Below are positions 1-9,986 of a stretch of 64,000 nt of DNA, piece after piece. This stretch comes from an uncultured Bacteroidales bacterium (GTDB taxonomy: Bacteria; Bacteroidota; Bacteroidia; Bacteroidales; UBA932): positions 1 to 64,000 of the forward strand of contig UQYV01000005.1 of the NCBI GenBank assembly GCA_900545245.1, given 5' to 3'. A program made the translations under genes and the position numbers. Each line of letters begins with the position of its first letter. Within the stretch, counting starts at the first letter, position 1. The notes below the pieces were generated by a model, which saw only the letters and a list, made by a program, of their open reading frames with translations, had not been told where the DNA came from and did no database searches.

Positions 1-111
1 GAGGGGTAACGTGGACAGAAAAAGTGCGTGGGGTTTGAGAGGTTGATAAATGAGATAAGTTTAATATTCGCAAGAAGTTGGAATACTTGAGAAACTTAAA
101 TTGATGAGAAT

Positions 112-3100
112 ATGAAAGGATATATGAGGATAGTTGTGCTGGCTGCTCTTTTCTGTGTCTCGGCATTTGCTCGTGGAAATGACAGAACCGGTGCAGATGA
201 GACTGAGTTCGTGCTTGTCGAGGCAGAAAGTTTCGTGCAGAAGGGCGGCTGGTGTGTCGATCAACAATTTATGGATCAGATGGGGTCTCCCTATCTGATT
301 GCACACGGAATGGGCGTGCCGGTGGAGGATGCGACAACCTCTGTGCAGCTGAAAAAGGGCCTCTGGAATGTCTGGGTGCGGACCTACAACTGGACGTCTC
401 CCTGGACTGACAAGGAAGGGCCGGGTGCGTTTTCTCTTTCCGTGGGCGGAAAGGCCCTGAAGACCGTCCTCGGCACGACGGGCAGCGAATGGGGCTGGCA
501 ACATGCCGGGGCTGTGAGAGTCCGAGGCGGGAAAACGGAGATACGCCTTCATGACCTTACCGGATTTGACGGGCGCTGCGATGCTGTGCTGTTTGTCTCC
601 GGAGGCGCCTTGCCGAAACTCCCGGCATCGGGAGAGAGACTGGACGAGTTCAGAAAGGGGCTTTCAGGGGCGGTGGCACCTGCTCGGGAGAAGTTTGACT
701 TTGTCGTTGTGGGAGGCGGCATCGCCGGAATGTGTGCTGCCGTGGCTGCCGCGAGAAACGGGCTGAAAGTGGCCTTGGTTAACGACCGCCCTGTGCTCGG
801 CGGCAACAACAGCTCTGAGGTCCGCGTGCATCTTGGCGGAAGCGTGGAGGTCGGTCCAAACGAGGGCCTCGGACGGATGATCCGCGAGTTCGGGCACACG
901 AAGAAAGGCAACGCCGGCCCTGCATCCAACTATGAGGACGACAAGAAGCTGAAGTTTATTAACGCGGAGAAGAATGTGCGGCTCTTCGCCCCATATCATG
1001 CGGTTTCCGTGGAGACAGACCCGTCGGACGGACGGATTATTTTCGTGACGGCCAAGCATATAGAGACCGGTTCTGAACTTGTTCTTGAGGCTCCGCTTTT
1101 TGCGGACTGTACCGGAGACGGGACAATCGGCACTCTTGCCGGGGCTGACTGGACTCAGGGACGCGAGGCCCGCTCGGAATACGGTGAGTCTCTCGCTCCA
1201 GAGGAGGCGGACAGCATGACGATGGGGGCTTCCGTTCAGTGGTATACCCGTAAGGATAGCCATCCGACCTCGTTTCCGGAGTTCTCCTACGGATTGGAGT
1301 TCAATGACAATAACTGTGAAAAGGTCACTATGGGCGAGTGGACATGGGAGACAGGGATGCACCGCGACCAGGTGCTTGAGGCCGAGTTTGTGCGCGACTA
1401 TGGTCTGCTCGTCGTCTACTCCAACTGGAGCTGGCTCAAGAACCATTCAGGCGACCCGAAATTCTCCGACCGCAGCCTTGACTGGGTGGCATACATCGCC
1501 GGAAAGCGGGAATCGCGCAGGCTTCTCGGAGACTACGTCTTGACACAGAACGATATAGACGGAAACATAGCCCATGACGACGCTTCATTCACGACGACGT
1601 GGAGCATAGACCTCCATTTCCCGGACAGCGTTAACTCAAGGAACTTTCCCGGTGGAGAGTTCAAGTCCGCGACCGTGCATAACTGGATTTATCCCTACGC
1701 GGTGCCTTACCGTTGCCTCTACTCCCGCAATGTCGGCAACCTCTTCATGGCGGGACGTGACATCAGCTGCACGCACGTGGCACTCGGAACTGTCCGCGTG
1801 ATGCGCACGACAGGGATGATGGGCGAGGTGGTCGGGATGGCCGCATCGCTCTGCCACAAGTACGGCTGCCTGCCGCGCGGAGTCTACAGCGGGCATCTTG
1901 ACGAATTGAAGGCAATGATGAAGGCCGGGGCAGGACGCCGTGACGTGCCGCTTTCAGACCAGACTTTCAATGAGCAGAATTGTCTGCTTGCAGCTCCTGC
2001 GAATGAAGTTCCGGAGAGGAAGACCATTCCTACACGCAAGTTCTACGGCTGCCGCGCAACTTTGGAGTCAGACACCCTGCGCCTTTCCAATTCATTAATC
2101 GAGAGGACTTTCCTTTGGAACGGCGGTGACTTGATCAGCCTGTCCATAAAGGATCTGAAGACAGGGCGAGTATTCGCGAACAAGTCTGCCGAGCCGTCCT
2201 TTGTGGTGACTTCGGAGACAGTTCCGGCGACTGACGGAAAGTTCAGCACACGTATGGTTGCCTCCGACGGCATCCATCCTGTGCATCTTGAGGCGGAAGT
2301 CTCGTATTCTCTCGGCACAACTCGTATTCTCCGTGTGTTCCGTCTCTACGACAACTGCCCGGCAATCGCCTGTGACAACTACGTCTGCGGTGCGGACACG
2401 TCCGTTGAACGCGAGGGTGGCAATGCCGCAGACAACAAGAACATCGAGTCTGCGGCCGATATGAAGCAGAAAAAGAAACGTTCTCCTTATCTTGAGACGC
2501 TATCCCTTGACGGTGTCCACTGGCATTGCCGCGCTGTCGAGTTCTTTGACGTGACCGACTGGAACAACAATCTCGTAGCCGAGCGGGACTTCATCCCATA
2601 CCGCAGGACGGGCTACCGGGGCAACCTCCTCTTTGCCCGTGACGGCCGTGACGGGAACGGGTTCTTCTTTCTCAAGGAGGCTCCGTGCTCAAGCGTCCAG
2701 CTGGGCTATCCCGGCTCGGACTTCATTTGTGAATTCGGCAATTTCACGGTCTCCGGCATAGGCGCTTCGGAGGCTGACCTCAAGTCTTCCGACTGGGTGA
2801 AGCTCTACTCCTGCGTGACGGGCGTCTTCGGAGAAGGGGAGCTCTCTCCGCTCAAGGCTCTGCGTGCCTATCAGAAAAACATCCGAGAGCACTGTCCGGA
2901 GCGTGACGAGATGATAATGATGAACACTTGGGGCGACCGCAGCCAGGACTCGAAGGTGAACGAGGTCTTCTGCCTCGCGGAACTTGAGAAGGCCGCGCGT
3001 CTTGGCGTTACGCATTTCCAGATTGACGACGGCTGGCAGGAGGGCAAGAGTCCCAACTCCGCTGTGGCAAAGGGCTCGTTCCGGAACATCTGGGACAACC

Positions 3101-4047
3101 CTCTCTACTGGACTCCTGCAAAGGACAAGTACCCTCACGGGCTGGCTCCGGTGGTCGAGAAGGCAAAGAATCTCGGAATCGAGCTCGGCCTCTGGTTCAA
3201 TCCGAGTGTCCAGAACGACTTCGAGGACTGGGAGAAGGACGTTGAGGCTGTCGTGAAACTCTACAGGGAATATGGCATCCGCGTATTCAAGATAGACGGC
3301 CTCTCCGTCCCGACTAAGAAGGCCGAGACCAATCTCCGCAAGTTCTTCGACACTGTACTTGAGGAGACTGACAATCAGGTGGTTTTCAACCTTGACGTGA
3401 CGGCAGGACGTCGTGGAGGCTACAATATGTTCAACGAATACGGAAACATATTCCTTGAAAACCGCTACACCGACTGGGGCAACTACTACCCCTACCAGAC
3501 TCTGCGCAATCTCTGGCAACTCAGCCGCTATGTGCCTGCGGAGCACCTTCAAGTCGAGTTCCTAAACAAATGGCGCAACTCGGAAAAGTATGCCGGAGAC
3601 CCGTTTGCCCCGTCCGCATATTCATTTGATTATGTTTTTGCGACCTCTATGGCCGGCCAGCCTCTCGCGTGGATGGAGGCGTCTAATCTGCCGGAGGAGG
3701 CATACGGGATTGCAGGCCTTGTAGGGGCATATCGCAAGGTGATGAAGGATTTCCACAAGGGGACGGTGCTTCCGATAGGAGAGGAGCCTTCCGGACGTTC
3801 TTGGACAGGTTTTCAGTCAGTTTCCCCCGACGGCAGGAGCGGCTTCGTTCTCGTCTACCGTGAGCTGAATGAACGGGGAACAGCGGTTCTGGACACATGG
3901 CTGCCTGAGAACGCTGTCGTGGAGTTCACCAAGGTTCTCGGCAGCGGAGAGGACTTCTCCGTGACGGCAGGGCGGCACGGAGCCGTTGAGTTCAGCCTTC
4001 CGAAGGCAAATGGTTTTGTTATGTATAAATATAAAATTGTAAAATAA
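112..4047 (+). CDS. Secreted FAD-dependent oxidoreductase fused to a clan GH-D (GH36-like) glycosidase
   Basis: Exported protein of 1311 aa with a signal peptide (about residues 1-21). Seen in order: a beta-rich N-terminal region (about 28-165) that begins VEAESFVQKGGW; an FAD-binding oxidoreductase domain (about 195-620) opening with a dinucleotide-binding GGGIAGMCAA motif and followed by LGGNNSSEVRVHLGG, as in the FAD_oxidored family often found in polysaccharide loci; a linker; and an alpha-galactosidase-like half (about 660-1305) with FQIDDGW and FKIDGL. D1062 in FKIDGL is the expected nucleophile. FAD_oxidored proteins and GH36 enzymes normally occur as separate proteins. Its TAA overlaps the next ATG by one base, so the GH2 gene is probably translationally coupled. 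Substrate is unknown; alpha-galactoside chemistry and an oxidative step are inference from the families. Confidence 0.85.
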   Translation: MKGYMRIVVLAALFCVSAFARGNDRTGADETEFVLVEAESFVQKGGWCVDQQFMDQMGSPYLIAHGMGVPVEDATTSVQLKKGLWNVWVRTYNWTSPWTDKEGPGAFSLSVGGKALKTVLGTTGSEWGWQHAGAVRVRGGKTEIRLHDLTGFDGRCDAVLFVSGGALPKLPASGERLDEFRKGLSGAVAPAREKFDFVVVGGGIAGMCAAVAAARNGLKVALVNDRPVLGGNNSSEVRVHLGGSVEVGPNEGLGRMIREFGHTKKGNAGPASNYEDDKKLKFINAEKNVRLFAPYHAVSVETDPSDGRIIFVTAKHIETGSELVLEAPLFADCTGDGTIGTLAGADWTQGREARSEYGESLAPEEADSMTMGASVQWYTRKDSHPTSFPEFSYGLEFNDNNCEKVTMGEWTWETGMHRDQVLEAEFVRDYGLLVVYSNWSWLKNHSGDPKFSDRSLDWVAYIAGKRESRRLLGDYVLTQNDIDGNIAHDDASFTTTWSIDLHFPDSVNSRNFPGGEFKSATVHNWIYPYAVPYRCLYSRNVGNLFMAGRDISCTHVALGTVRVMRTTGMMGEVVGMAASLCHKYGCLPRGVYSGHLDELKAMMKAGAGRRDVPLSDQTFNEQNCLLAAPANEVPERKTIPTRKFYGCRATLESDTLRLSNSLIERTFLWNGGDLISLSIKDLKTGRVFANKSAEPSFVVTSETVPATDGKFSTRMVASDGIHPVHLEAEVSYSLGTTRILRVFRLYDNCPAIACDNYVCGADTSVEREGGNAADNKNIESAADMKQKKKRSPYLETLSLDGVHWHCRAVEFFDVTDWNNNLVAERDFIPYRRTGYRGNLLFARDGRDGNGFFFLKEAPCSSVQLGYPGSDFICEFGNFTVSGIGASEADLKSSDWVKLYSCVTGVFGEGELSPLKALRAYQKNIREHCPERDEMIMMNTWGDRSQDSKVNEVFCLAELEKAARLGVTHFQIDDGWQEGKSPNSAVAKGSFRNIWDNPLYWTPAKDKYPHGLAPVVEKAKNLGIELGLWFNPSVQNDFEDWEKDVEAVVKLYREYGIRVFKIDGLSVPTKKAETNLRKFFDTVLEETDNQVVFNLDVTAGRRGGYNMFNEYGNIFLENRYTDWGNYYPYQTLRNLWQLSRYVPAEHLQVEFLNKWRNSEKYAGDPFAPSAYSFDYVFATSMAGQPLAWMEASNLPEEAYGIAGLVGAYRKVMKDFHKGTVLPIGEEPSGRSWTGFQSVSPDGRSGFVLVYRELNERGTAVLDTWLPENAVVEFTKVLGSGEDFSVTAGRHGAVEFSLPKANGFVMYKYKIVK

Positions 4048-5912
4048 TGAATGTAAGGCATTTGCTTGTTTTATTCGCGTCTTTTGCCATCTCTGTCCTG
4101 ACGATGTCGGCTCATTCTGGCGATGACTCCGTGCAGGCAGCGAAAGACAGGGAGACTTACGGCTCTCCCGAACTTATGCAGAATGTCTATGGGCGTGATT
4201 ATGAGCTTCTTAACGGTAAGTGGGACGCAATAATCGACCTCTACGACCTTGGGAGGAGCAAACAGCTGTGGCTTAACCGCAAGCCGGAGACAAAGACAGA
4301 GTTTTTTGAATATTCGTTTGACGGCGGCCTCCGGCTCAATGTCCCGGGGGACTTCAACAGCCAGATTCCTCAGCTTCAGTATTATGAGGGAACGGTTTGG
4401 TATGCAAGGCATTTCAGCGCATCGCCTGCATGCGCCGGAGAAAGGCTCTTTCTCTATTTCGGCGCGGTCAGCTACCGCTGCACCATCTGGCTCAACGGGC
4501 ACGAATTGGCAAGCCATGAGGGAGGGTTCACCCCTTTCCAGATTGATGTCACCGACCACATCATTGACGGGGACAACTTCATCTGCGTCGAGGTCAACAA
4601 CCGCCGCAGTACTGATGCGATTCCCGCCATGTCCTTTGACTGGTGGAACTACGGGGGCATTACGCGCGACGTCATGCTCGTCCGCACTCCGCAGGTTTAC
4701 ATCAAGGACTATTTCATCCAGCTTGACAGGACGGCTCCTGACGTGATAAACGCCTCTGTGCGCATGTCGGCAGGTGTTCCGGAGGGTTCAGCAGTTGTCA
4801 TTGACATCCCGGAGCTCAAATGTAGTGTGAATGTCGCCCTCAATGCCACAGGGCGCGGCTCCAAGTCGTTTAAGGTCAAGAAATTGCAGCGGTGGTCTCC
4901 TGATTCTCCCAAGCTCTATGACATTCATCTGTCATATTTTTCAGGTGCTGCGGAGGCCGGCGATTCCATATCCGAGAAAATCGGTTTCCGCAACATCACT
5001 GTGGACGGCACACGCATACTCGTGAACGGAAGTCCGACGTTCATGCGCAGTGTCTCTTTTCATGAGGAGATACCGCAGCGTATGGGACGGGCTTTCTCCG
5101 AGGCCGACGCCTGGCAGCTCCTCTCCGAGGCAAAGGAGCTGGGCGTCAATATGGTACGTCTTGCGCACTATCCCCAGAACGAGTACACGGTGCGTCTTGC
5201 CGAGAGACTTGGCATAATCCTCTGGCAGGAAATCCCGGTTTGGCAGGGCATCGACTTCGAGAATGCTGCGACGATGGACAAGGCTCTCCGAATGTTCTCC
5301 GAGATGCTTTATCGCGACAAGAACCGTTGCGCAGTGGGATTTTGGGGCATCGCCAACGAGACCCGTCCGAGTCCGGCACGCAACGCCTTTCTTCACCGCA
5401 CTCTCGAATTTGCCCGCGGCATGGACTCCACAAGACTCTACACTGCAGCCTTCGACAATGTTTACTACAAGAAGGAGTTCGGAGAGTTCCGCATCGAGGA
5501 TAACTTCACGGAGGAACTGGACGTCGTGTCGTTCAACAAGTACATTGGCTGGTATGATCCGTGGCCGGTCGAACCGTCGCTGTGCCGCTGGAATGTGGTT
5601 CCTGACAAGCCTGTGATTATTTCTGAGTTCGGCAGCGAGGCTCTTTACGGACAGCGCGGCAATGCCGAGTGGGCAGGCTCATGGAGCGAAGACTATCAAG
5701 CAGCGAATTGCCTCAGAAACCTTGAAATGTTCGAGCAGATTCCGAATCTTGCCGGTGTGTCTCCGTGGGTGCTCTATGATTTCCGCTCTCCGTACCGCTT
5801 CCATCCGACCAATCAGGACGGCTGGAACCGCAAGGGGCTGGTTTCTGATCAGGGGCAGCGGAAGAAAGCGTGGTATGTCATGCACGATTATTATATGAAA
5901 ATGAATAAATAA
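4047..5912 (+). CDS. Glycoside hydrolase family 2 enzyme (beta-galactosidase/beta-glucuronidase type)
   Basis: 621-aa exported retaining beta-glycosidase with a signal peptide (about 1-22). N-terminal jelly-roll sugar-binding region (WYARHF...WLNGHELASHEGGFTPF), an immunoglobulin-like middle domain, then a TIM barrel from about residue 325. The acid/base is E438 in GIANETRPS and the nucleophile E527 in IISEFGSEA, matching the GH2 NE and SEFG signatures; RLAHYPQ is the usual barrel motif. The start overlaps the preceding stop in TAATG. GH2 covers galactosidase, glucuronidase, mannosidase and others, so the sugar is not fixed by sequence. It probably acts in the periplasm on products released with the upstream fusion protein and the downstream GH3. 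Confidence 0.93.
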   Translation: MNVRHLLVLFASFAISVLTMSAHSGDDSVQAAKDRETYGSPELMQNVYGRDYELLNGKWDAIIDLYDLGRSKQLWLNRKPETKTEFFEYSFDGGLRLNVPGDFNSQIPQLQYYEGTVWYARHFSASPACAGERLFLYFGAVSYRCTIWLNGHELASHEGGFTPFQIDVTDHIIDGDNFICVEVNNRRSTDAIPAMSFDWWNYGGITRDVMLVRTPQVYIKDYFIQLDRTAPDVINASVRMSAGVPEGSAVVIDIPELKCSVNVALNATGRGSKSFKVKKLQRWSPDSPKLYDIHLSYFSGAAEAGDSISEKIGFRNITVDGTRILVNGSPTFMRSVSFHEEIPQRMGRAFSEADAWQLLSEAKELGVNMVRLAHYPQNEYTVRLAERLGIILWQEIPVWQGIDFENAATMDKALRMFSEMLYRDKNRCAVGFWGIANETRPSPARNAFLHRTLEFARGMDSTRLYTAAFDNVYYKKEFGEFRIEDNFTEELDVVSFNKYIGWYDPWPVEPSLCRWNVVPDKPVIISEFGSEALYGQRGNAEWAGSWSEDYQAANCLRNLEMFEQIPNLAGVSPWVLYDFRSPYRFHPTNQDGWNRKGLVSDQGQRKKAWYVMHDYYMKMNK

Positions 5913-5998
5913 GCAATAGCTGCGTTACGCTCCGCCCGTTTCTTCATTTTCAATGGCTAAGCATTTGTTGAAAATAAATTGTTGAAATATAGATTGTT

Positions 5999-8218
5999 AT
6001 GAAAGTACTGATTATTGCGGCATCGTGCATGGCGTTGGTCTTCGGACCGGCGGATGTGGCGTCGGCGTCAGCGAAAAGGGAGAAGATTCCGGTGTATAAG
6101 GATGCTTCGGCGCCAGTTGAGAAGCGTGTTGAGGACTTGCTGTCAAGGATGACGCTGGAAGAGAAGATAATGCAGATGAACCAATACACGCTGGGGCGCA
6201 ACACTGTGGAGAACAATCTTCGTGAGATGGTTGGCAAGGTGCCTGCGGAAGCCGGCTCCGTGATTTATTTTTCCGATGATGCGGAACTTCGCAACGCGAT
6301 GCAGAAGCGCTGCATGGAGGAGTCCCGTCTCGGCATCCCCATGCTTTTTGGACATGACGTCATCCACGGCTATCGGACAATGGCTCCGGTTCCGCTTGCT
6401 CAGGCTGCCAGCTGGAATCCATCTCTCGTGGAGGCTGTTAGTGCTGATGCCGCCCGCGAGGCCTCAGCCTGCGGTGTGGATTGGACATTCTCGCCGATGG
6501 TTGATGTCGCCCGCGACCCGCGATGGGGTAGGGTCATGGAAGGCTACGGGGAGGACGTGTTTCTCACTTCCGAGTTCTGCCGTGCCGCCGTGCGTGGCTA
6601 TCAGGGCTCCAGTCTGTCGGAGGAAGGCACAATTGCAGCCTGCCTCAAGCACTTTGTCGGTTATGCCGCATCGGAGGCCGGACGTGACTATGTCTACACT
6701 GAAATCTCCGGCCAGACACTTTGGGACACCTATCTCCCACCGTTCAGAGCCGGAGTAGATGAGGGCGCGGCGACGGTGATGAGCGCATTCAACAACATAA
6801 GCGGCATCCCTGCCTCTGCCAACCGCTACACCATGACAGAAATTCTCAAGGAATCCTGGGGTTTCGACGGCTTCATCGTCTCCGACTGGGACGCCGTCAT
6901 CCAGCTGTGCAATCAGGGATATGCTGAGGATGGAAAGGAAGCAGCGGAGCTTGCGCTCAACGCCGGAATAGATATGGACATGATGGATGATCTCTATAAC
7001 AAGCACATAACCACGCTACTCAATGAGGGGAAGATTGACCTTAGGACCATTGACGAAAGTGTCCGGCGCATTCTCCGCGTGAAGTTCCGCCTCGGACTTT
7101 TCGAGCGTCCCTACACGGATGCCCGTCCTGCAGACGAAGTCTACCTTCAGCCTTCCGCCCTTGCGAATGCCGAGGAACTGGCCCAGGAGTCAATGGTCCT
7201 TCTGAAAAACGAAGGCTCCCTGTTGCCTCTGCAGAAAAAGGGACGCATTGCCCTCATAGGGCCTCTTGCCGACACACAGTCCGAACTCATCGGTAACTGG
7301 GTGGCACGCGGCAAGGCTGCCGAAGTGGTGTCTATTCTGAACGGAATGAAGTCGGAGTTCGGCTCTTCAGCAGAGGTTGTCTCGGCGAAAGGCTGCGATT
7401 TTGAGACGGCTTCCGAGCCGGACCTTTCTGAGGCAGTTGCCCTCGCTGAAAAGTCGGATGTCACTATTCTCTGTCTTGGAGAGAAGAGCCGTTGGAGCGG
7501 GGAAAACTGTTCGCGCTCGTCAATAGCGCTGCCTGCCGTTCAGGAGGAGCTGCTTGCCAAGGTTAAGGCTACCGGCAAGCCTGTAGTGGTGCTGATTGCG
7601 AGCGGACGTCCGGTTGACCTTTCGCGCATCGAGCCTCTTGCCGATGCGCTGGTTGAAATCTGGATGCCGGGAACCACTGCGGGAAATGCCGTAGCGGGAA
7701 TCCTGAGCGGCAAATACAACCCATCCGGCCGCCTTCCGATGACATTCCCGTATACGACAGGTCAAATTCCAGTCTACTACAACCACCGCAACAGCGCACG
7801 TCGCGGAACTCAGGGGCTCTACAAGGACATTCAGAGCGAGCCGATGTACTGGTTCGGTTATGGCTTGAGCTACACCACTTTCACCTACTCTCCGGTCAGG
7901 CTCTCTTCAGACAGCGTTTCCGAGGACGGCACGGTCACTGCAACTGTCACCGTCACCAACACTGGCAATGTAGCCGGCAAGGAGACCGTTCAGTGGTATA
8001 TCTGCGACCTGTTCAGCCACAGCGTCGCGCGCCCTGTCCGCGAACTCAAGCACTTCGAAAAGCAGCTTCTCCAACCTGGAGAGTCACGAGAATTCCGCTT
8101 TGAGATTAATCCCAAGCGCGACCTCGGCTTCGTTGACAAAAACGGCACTCCCTATCTTGAGAAAGGGGAGTACCGCGTAATTGTCGGAGACTCAGTGGTA
8201 AGTTTGACCGTGAAATAG
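5999..8218 (+). CDS. bglX: Glycoside hydrolase family 3 beta-glucosidase (BglX-like)
   Basis: 739-aa exported exo-beta-glycosidase with a signal peptide (about 1-24). The GH3 N-terminal barrel carries KHFVGYAASEAGRDY and the nucleophile D296 in FIVSDWDA; the GH3 C-terminal alpha/beta domain follows (VLLKNEGSLLPL, SRWSGEN), and a fibronectin-like domain closes the protein (YGLSYTTFTYS, TVTVTNTGNVAGKE). Length and domain order match periplasmic BglX. It lies 86 nt after the GH2 gene in the same direction and converges with the aminopeptidase gene, only five bases separating the two stop codons, with no clear hairpin between them. Specificity is probably beta-glucoside, but GH3 also includes xylosidases. 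Confidence 0.93.
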   Translation: MKVLIIAASCMALVFGPADVASASAKREKIPVYKDASAPVEKRVEDLLSRMTLEEKIMQMNQYTLGRNTVENNLREMVGKVPAEAGSVIYFSDDAELRNAMQKRCMEESRLGIPMLFGHDVIHGYRTMAPVPLAQAASWNPSLVEAVSADAAREASACGVDWTFSPMVDVARDPRWGRVMEGYGEDVFLTSEFCRAAVRGYQGSSLSEEGTIAACLKHFVGYAASEAGRDYVYTEISGQTLWDTYLPPFRAGVDEGAATVMSAFNNISGIPASANRYTMTEILKESWGFDGFIVSDWDAVIQLCNQGYAEDGKEAAELALNAGIDMDMMDDLYNKHITTLLNEGKIDLRTIDESVRRILRVKFRLGLFERPYTDARPADEVYLQPSALANAEELAQESMVLLKNEGSLLPLQKKGRIALIGPLADTQSELIGNWVARGKAAEVVSILNGMKSEFGSSAEVVSAKGCDFETASEPDLSEAVALAEKSDVTILCLGEKSRWSGENCSRSSIALPAVQEELLAKVKATGKPVVVLIASGRPVDLSRIEPLADALVEIWMPGTTAGNAVAGILSGKYNPSGRLPMTFPYTTGQIPVYYNHRNSARRGTQGLYKDIQSEPMYWFGYGLSYTTFTYSPVRLSSDSVSEDGTVTATVTVTNTGNVAGKETVQWYICDLFSHSVARPVRELKHFEKQLLQPGESREFRFEINPKRDLGFVDKNGTPYLEKGEYRVIVGDSVVSLTVK

Positions 8219-8223
8219 GGTAG

Positions 8224-9657
8224 TTACTCCCCGTCCGCCATGAACATCGGGTCCCATGACGGGAGCTTGACTGGGGTCTGATTGAGCATCTCGAGGATGT
8301 CCTGCGGGACATATTTCTTGGCGACGACGAGGCGGAACATATACTCGTTGAACCACTCGTCGGTCATAATTAGACAGCCCTTGTAGCCGGCGGATGCGCC
8401 CCAGCTGTTCTCTACCATCCATTTCTTCGGAGTTCCTGTGGTCTTGTCCACATCGACGGCAATCAGCGTCATCGCGTGCGACGAGCCGCTGGCGTGGGTC
8501 TGCACCCTTTCCCGTTTGTTCATGCCGAACTTTACTCCAGTCAGGGACTCGTAGTCGAAGTTAGCGAGGTCGAGTGTGCCCTTGCTGCGGCTGAAGAATT
8601 TGCCAACGTCGCAGGAGAAGTACATCGCCGTGTTGTCCCTGATGCTCGCGATGGCCATTTCCTTGATGCGCTCAACGGGCAGGTTCACGTAAAGCCAGTT
8701 CTTCCCGTCATAGACGTGGCGGTCATACTCGATTTCGTAAACCTTACCATATTCGCGGCACGGGTCGTTCATCACCATGATGTAGCCGTTCTCCAGGTCT
8801 TCGCTTATATATTTGGAGTAGAACGACTTCGGTGTGAATTTCTCCACACTCACAATCTCTCCCTTGCTGTTGCAGCGCGTCCACTCGAACTCCGCAGGCG
8901 GTTCTCCAAGGCAGAGGGCGAGAATTCTGTATATGTCCTTGAGCATCTCAATCTTTTGCGATTCAAGTTTTTTCACCATGGCTTCCTCCGCTTTCTTTCC
9001 TTTGGGAGCCGCCTCCGCGTATGCCTGACGCAGTCTGAGTCCGTCCTCGCGGAGCTTGAGTTTCAGAAGCATAGCCATCTGAGAGGTGTTGTTGCTGCAG
9101 AAGGTCTCAGGCATCGCCTCGGCCGGCACAACGCCATATTTGGTGAGCAGGTCGGACACCCCCGTGAACTGCCCGCCGTCGCTCAGCGGATTGCTGAACA
9201 GCCAGTCAACCTGACGGTCATCGTCCGGAAGCGCCCGCGTGTCGATGATGCCCTGCAGAAAGAGGTTGGCTTTCTCAATCTGGTCGTAGAAGAAGACATA
9301 GTTCTGCGAGAGATGGAACTCCGGCAGGTCATATTCCTCAATCATCCGCGCCCTCAGTACATTAAGCCCCGTGAACAGCCAGCACCTTCCGGACGACTTC
9401 TGGTCGGTGATTCCCTTTGTCTTCACCCTGTCCGAGAAATGAGTGTCAATCATTGCCGCATTTTCGCTGTTTACCGCCAGCGTCGCAATCGAGGTCCCTG
9501 CCAGCGCATTTCTCAGCGCTTTGTCTGCCGCCGTGTTCCGGTAACTCCCGGCAATTTCCTTCAGGTTTTCTTCCGTAAGCCCGCCGCCCGTCACGCTCTG
9601 CGCAGTCGCACTCATTCCAAGTGCCACCGCAGCCAATGTCAAAAAGATTCGTTTCAT
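8224..9657 (-). CDS. pepC: Aminopeptidase C (peptidase family C1, bleomycin hydrolase type)
   Basis: Cysteine aminopeptidase of 477 aa. The catalytic cysteine is C92 in SSGRCWLF; the catalytic His is in SSHAMTLIAVD and the Asn in MVENSWGASAGYKG. These three motifs and the length fit the C1B bleomycin hydrolase/PepC family, which forms hexameric self-compartmentalising peptidases. Unlike the cytoplasmic enzymes of Firmicutes, this one starts with an apparent signal peptide (MKRIFLTLAAVALGMSATAQ), so it is probably periplasmic, as in other Bacteroidota. The start was placed at this signal peptide rather than 45 codons upstream, because a promoter -7 box on the same strand lies about 75 nt upstream and the longer version would begin upstream of it. 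Confidence 0.95.
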   Translation of the reverse strand: MKRIFLTLAAVALGMSATAQSVTGGGLTEENLKEIAGSYRNTAADKALRNALAGTSIATLAVNSENAAMIDTHFSDRVKTKGITDQKSSGRCWLFTGLNVLRARMIEEYDLPEFHLSQNYVFFYDQIEKANLFLQGIIDTRALPDDDRQVDWLFSNPLSDGGQFTGVSDLLTKYGVVPAEAMPETFCSNNTSQMAMLLKLKLREDGLRLRQAYAEAAPKGKKAEEAMVKKLESQKIEMLKDIYRILALCLGEPPAEFEWTRCNSKGEIVSVEKFTPKSFYSKYISEDLENGYIMVMNDPCREYGKVYEIEYDRHVYDGKNWLYVNLPVERIKEMAIASIRDNTAMYFSCDVGKFFSRSKGTLDLANFDYESLTGVKFGMNKRERVQTHASGSSHAMTLIAVDVDKTTGTPKKWMVENSWGASAGYKGCLIMTDEWFNEYMFRLVVAKKYVPQDILEMLNQTPVKLPSWDPMFMADGE

Positions 9658-9732
9658 ATATTCATCGTTTTTTCGTTTCCCATTCAAGCCTCCCGGCGCA
9701 TCATCCTGCGCTTCAGAACGCCCACAAACGCC

Positions 9733-9740
9733 CAAAGTTA
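9733..9740 (-). promoter_or_regulatory. -7 promoter box for pepC
   Basis: Reverse strand reads TAACTTTG, a perfect Bacteroidota -7 consensus, about 75 nt upstream of the pepC signal-peptide start. It supports the shorter start. A divergent plus-strand promoter lies about 65 nt away. Confidence 0.7.
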
Positions 9741-9777
9741 CGAAAATTATTACCCTCCTGCGGATTTTTGAAAAATA

Positions 9778-9809
9778 TTTGCGAAAGTTCACGGAACTCG
9801 GTAACTTTG
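9778..9809 (+). promoter_or_regulatory. Promoter of the G-tract leader and surface lipoprotein operon
   Basis: TTTG, a 20-nt spacer, then TAACTTTG: a near-ideal Bacteroidota promoter. Transcription would start near 9816, giving a leader of more than 350 nt before the first convincing gene. The next features on the transcript are a short ORF with a G9 run and two stable hairpins. Confidence 0.75.
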
Positions 9810-9845
9810 CACCGTAATTGCGAACAGAAGTAAGCGGTTTTGCCT

Positions 9846-9986
9846 ATGACACCGGATGTTGTTAATATTCAATCTGTTGTAAATCTCCTCTGGGGGGGGG
9901 AAGAACTATCGTCATCTTGTGGTGAACATTCGCTGAACATAACATATAGGAATTACGTACTCAGGCGGGTACTGAAGCCATTTTAG
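9846..9986 (+). CDS. Possible 46-codon leader peptide reading through a G9 tract
   Basis: ATG-initiated frame of 46 codons beginning about 30 nt after the predicted transcription start. Codons 16-19 are made of the run of nine G (giving W-G-G-E). The other two frames close 12 codons or fewer after the tract. The TAG stop falls in the loop of the terminator-like hairpin at 9966-9999, so a ribosome reaching it would block that hairpin. No homology recognised. Whether it is translated cannot be told from sequence; the placement, not the peptide sequence, is the reason for listing it. Confidence 0.35.
   Translation: MTPDVVNIQSVVNLLWGGEELSSSCGEHSLNITYRNYVLRRVLKPF
9892..9900 (+). repeat. G9 homopolymer in leader ORF
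   Basis: Nine consecutive G, unusual for the window; the only other run of this length lies in the leader at 44644. Mononucleotide runs of this size are typical sites of slipped-strand length variation. Confidence 0.9.

Noticed and set aside
8476..9771. Long open frame of 431 codons opposite pepC
   Set aside because: It is the antisense shadow of pepC, which has all catalytic motifs; the shadow shows no family features.
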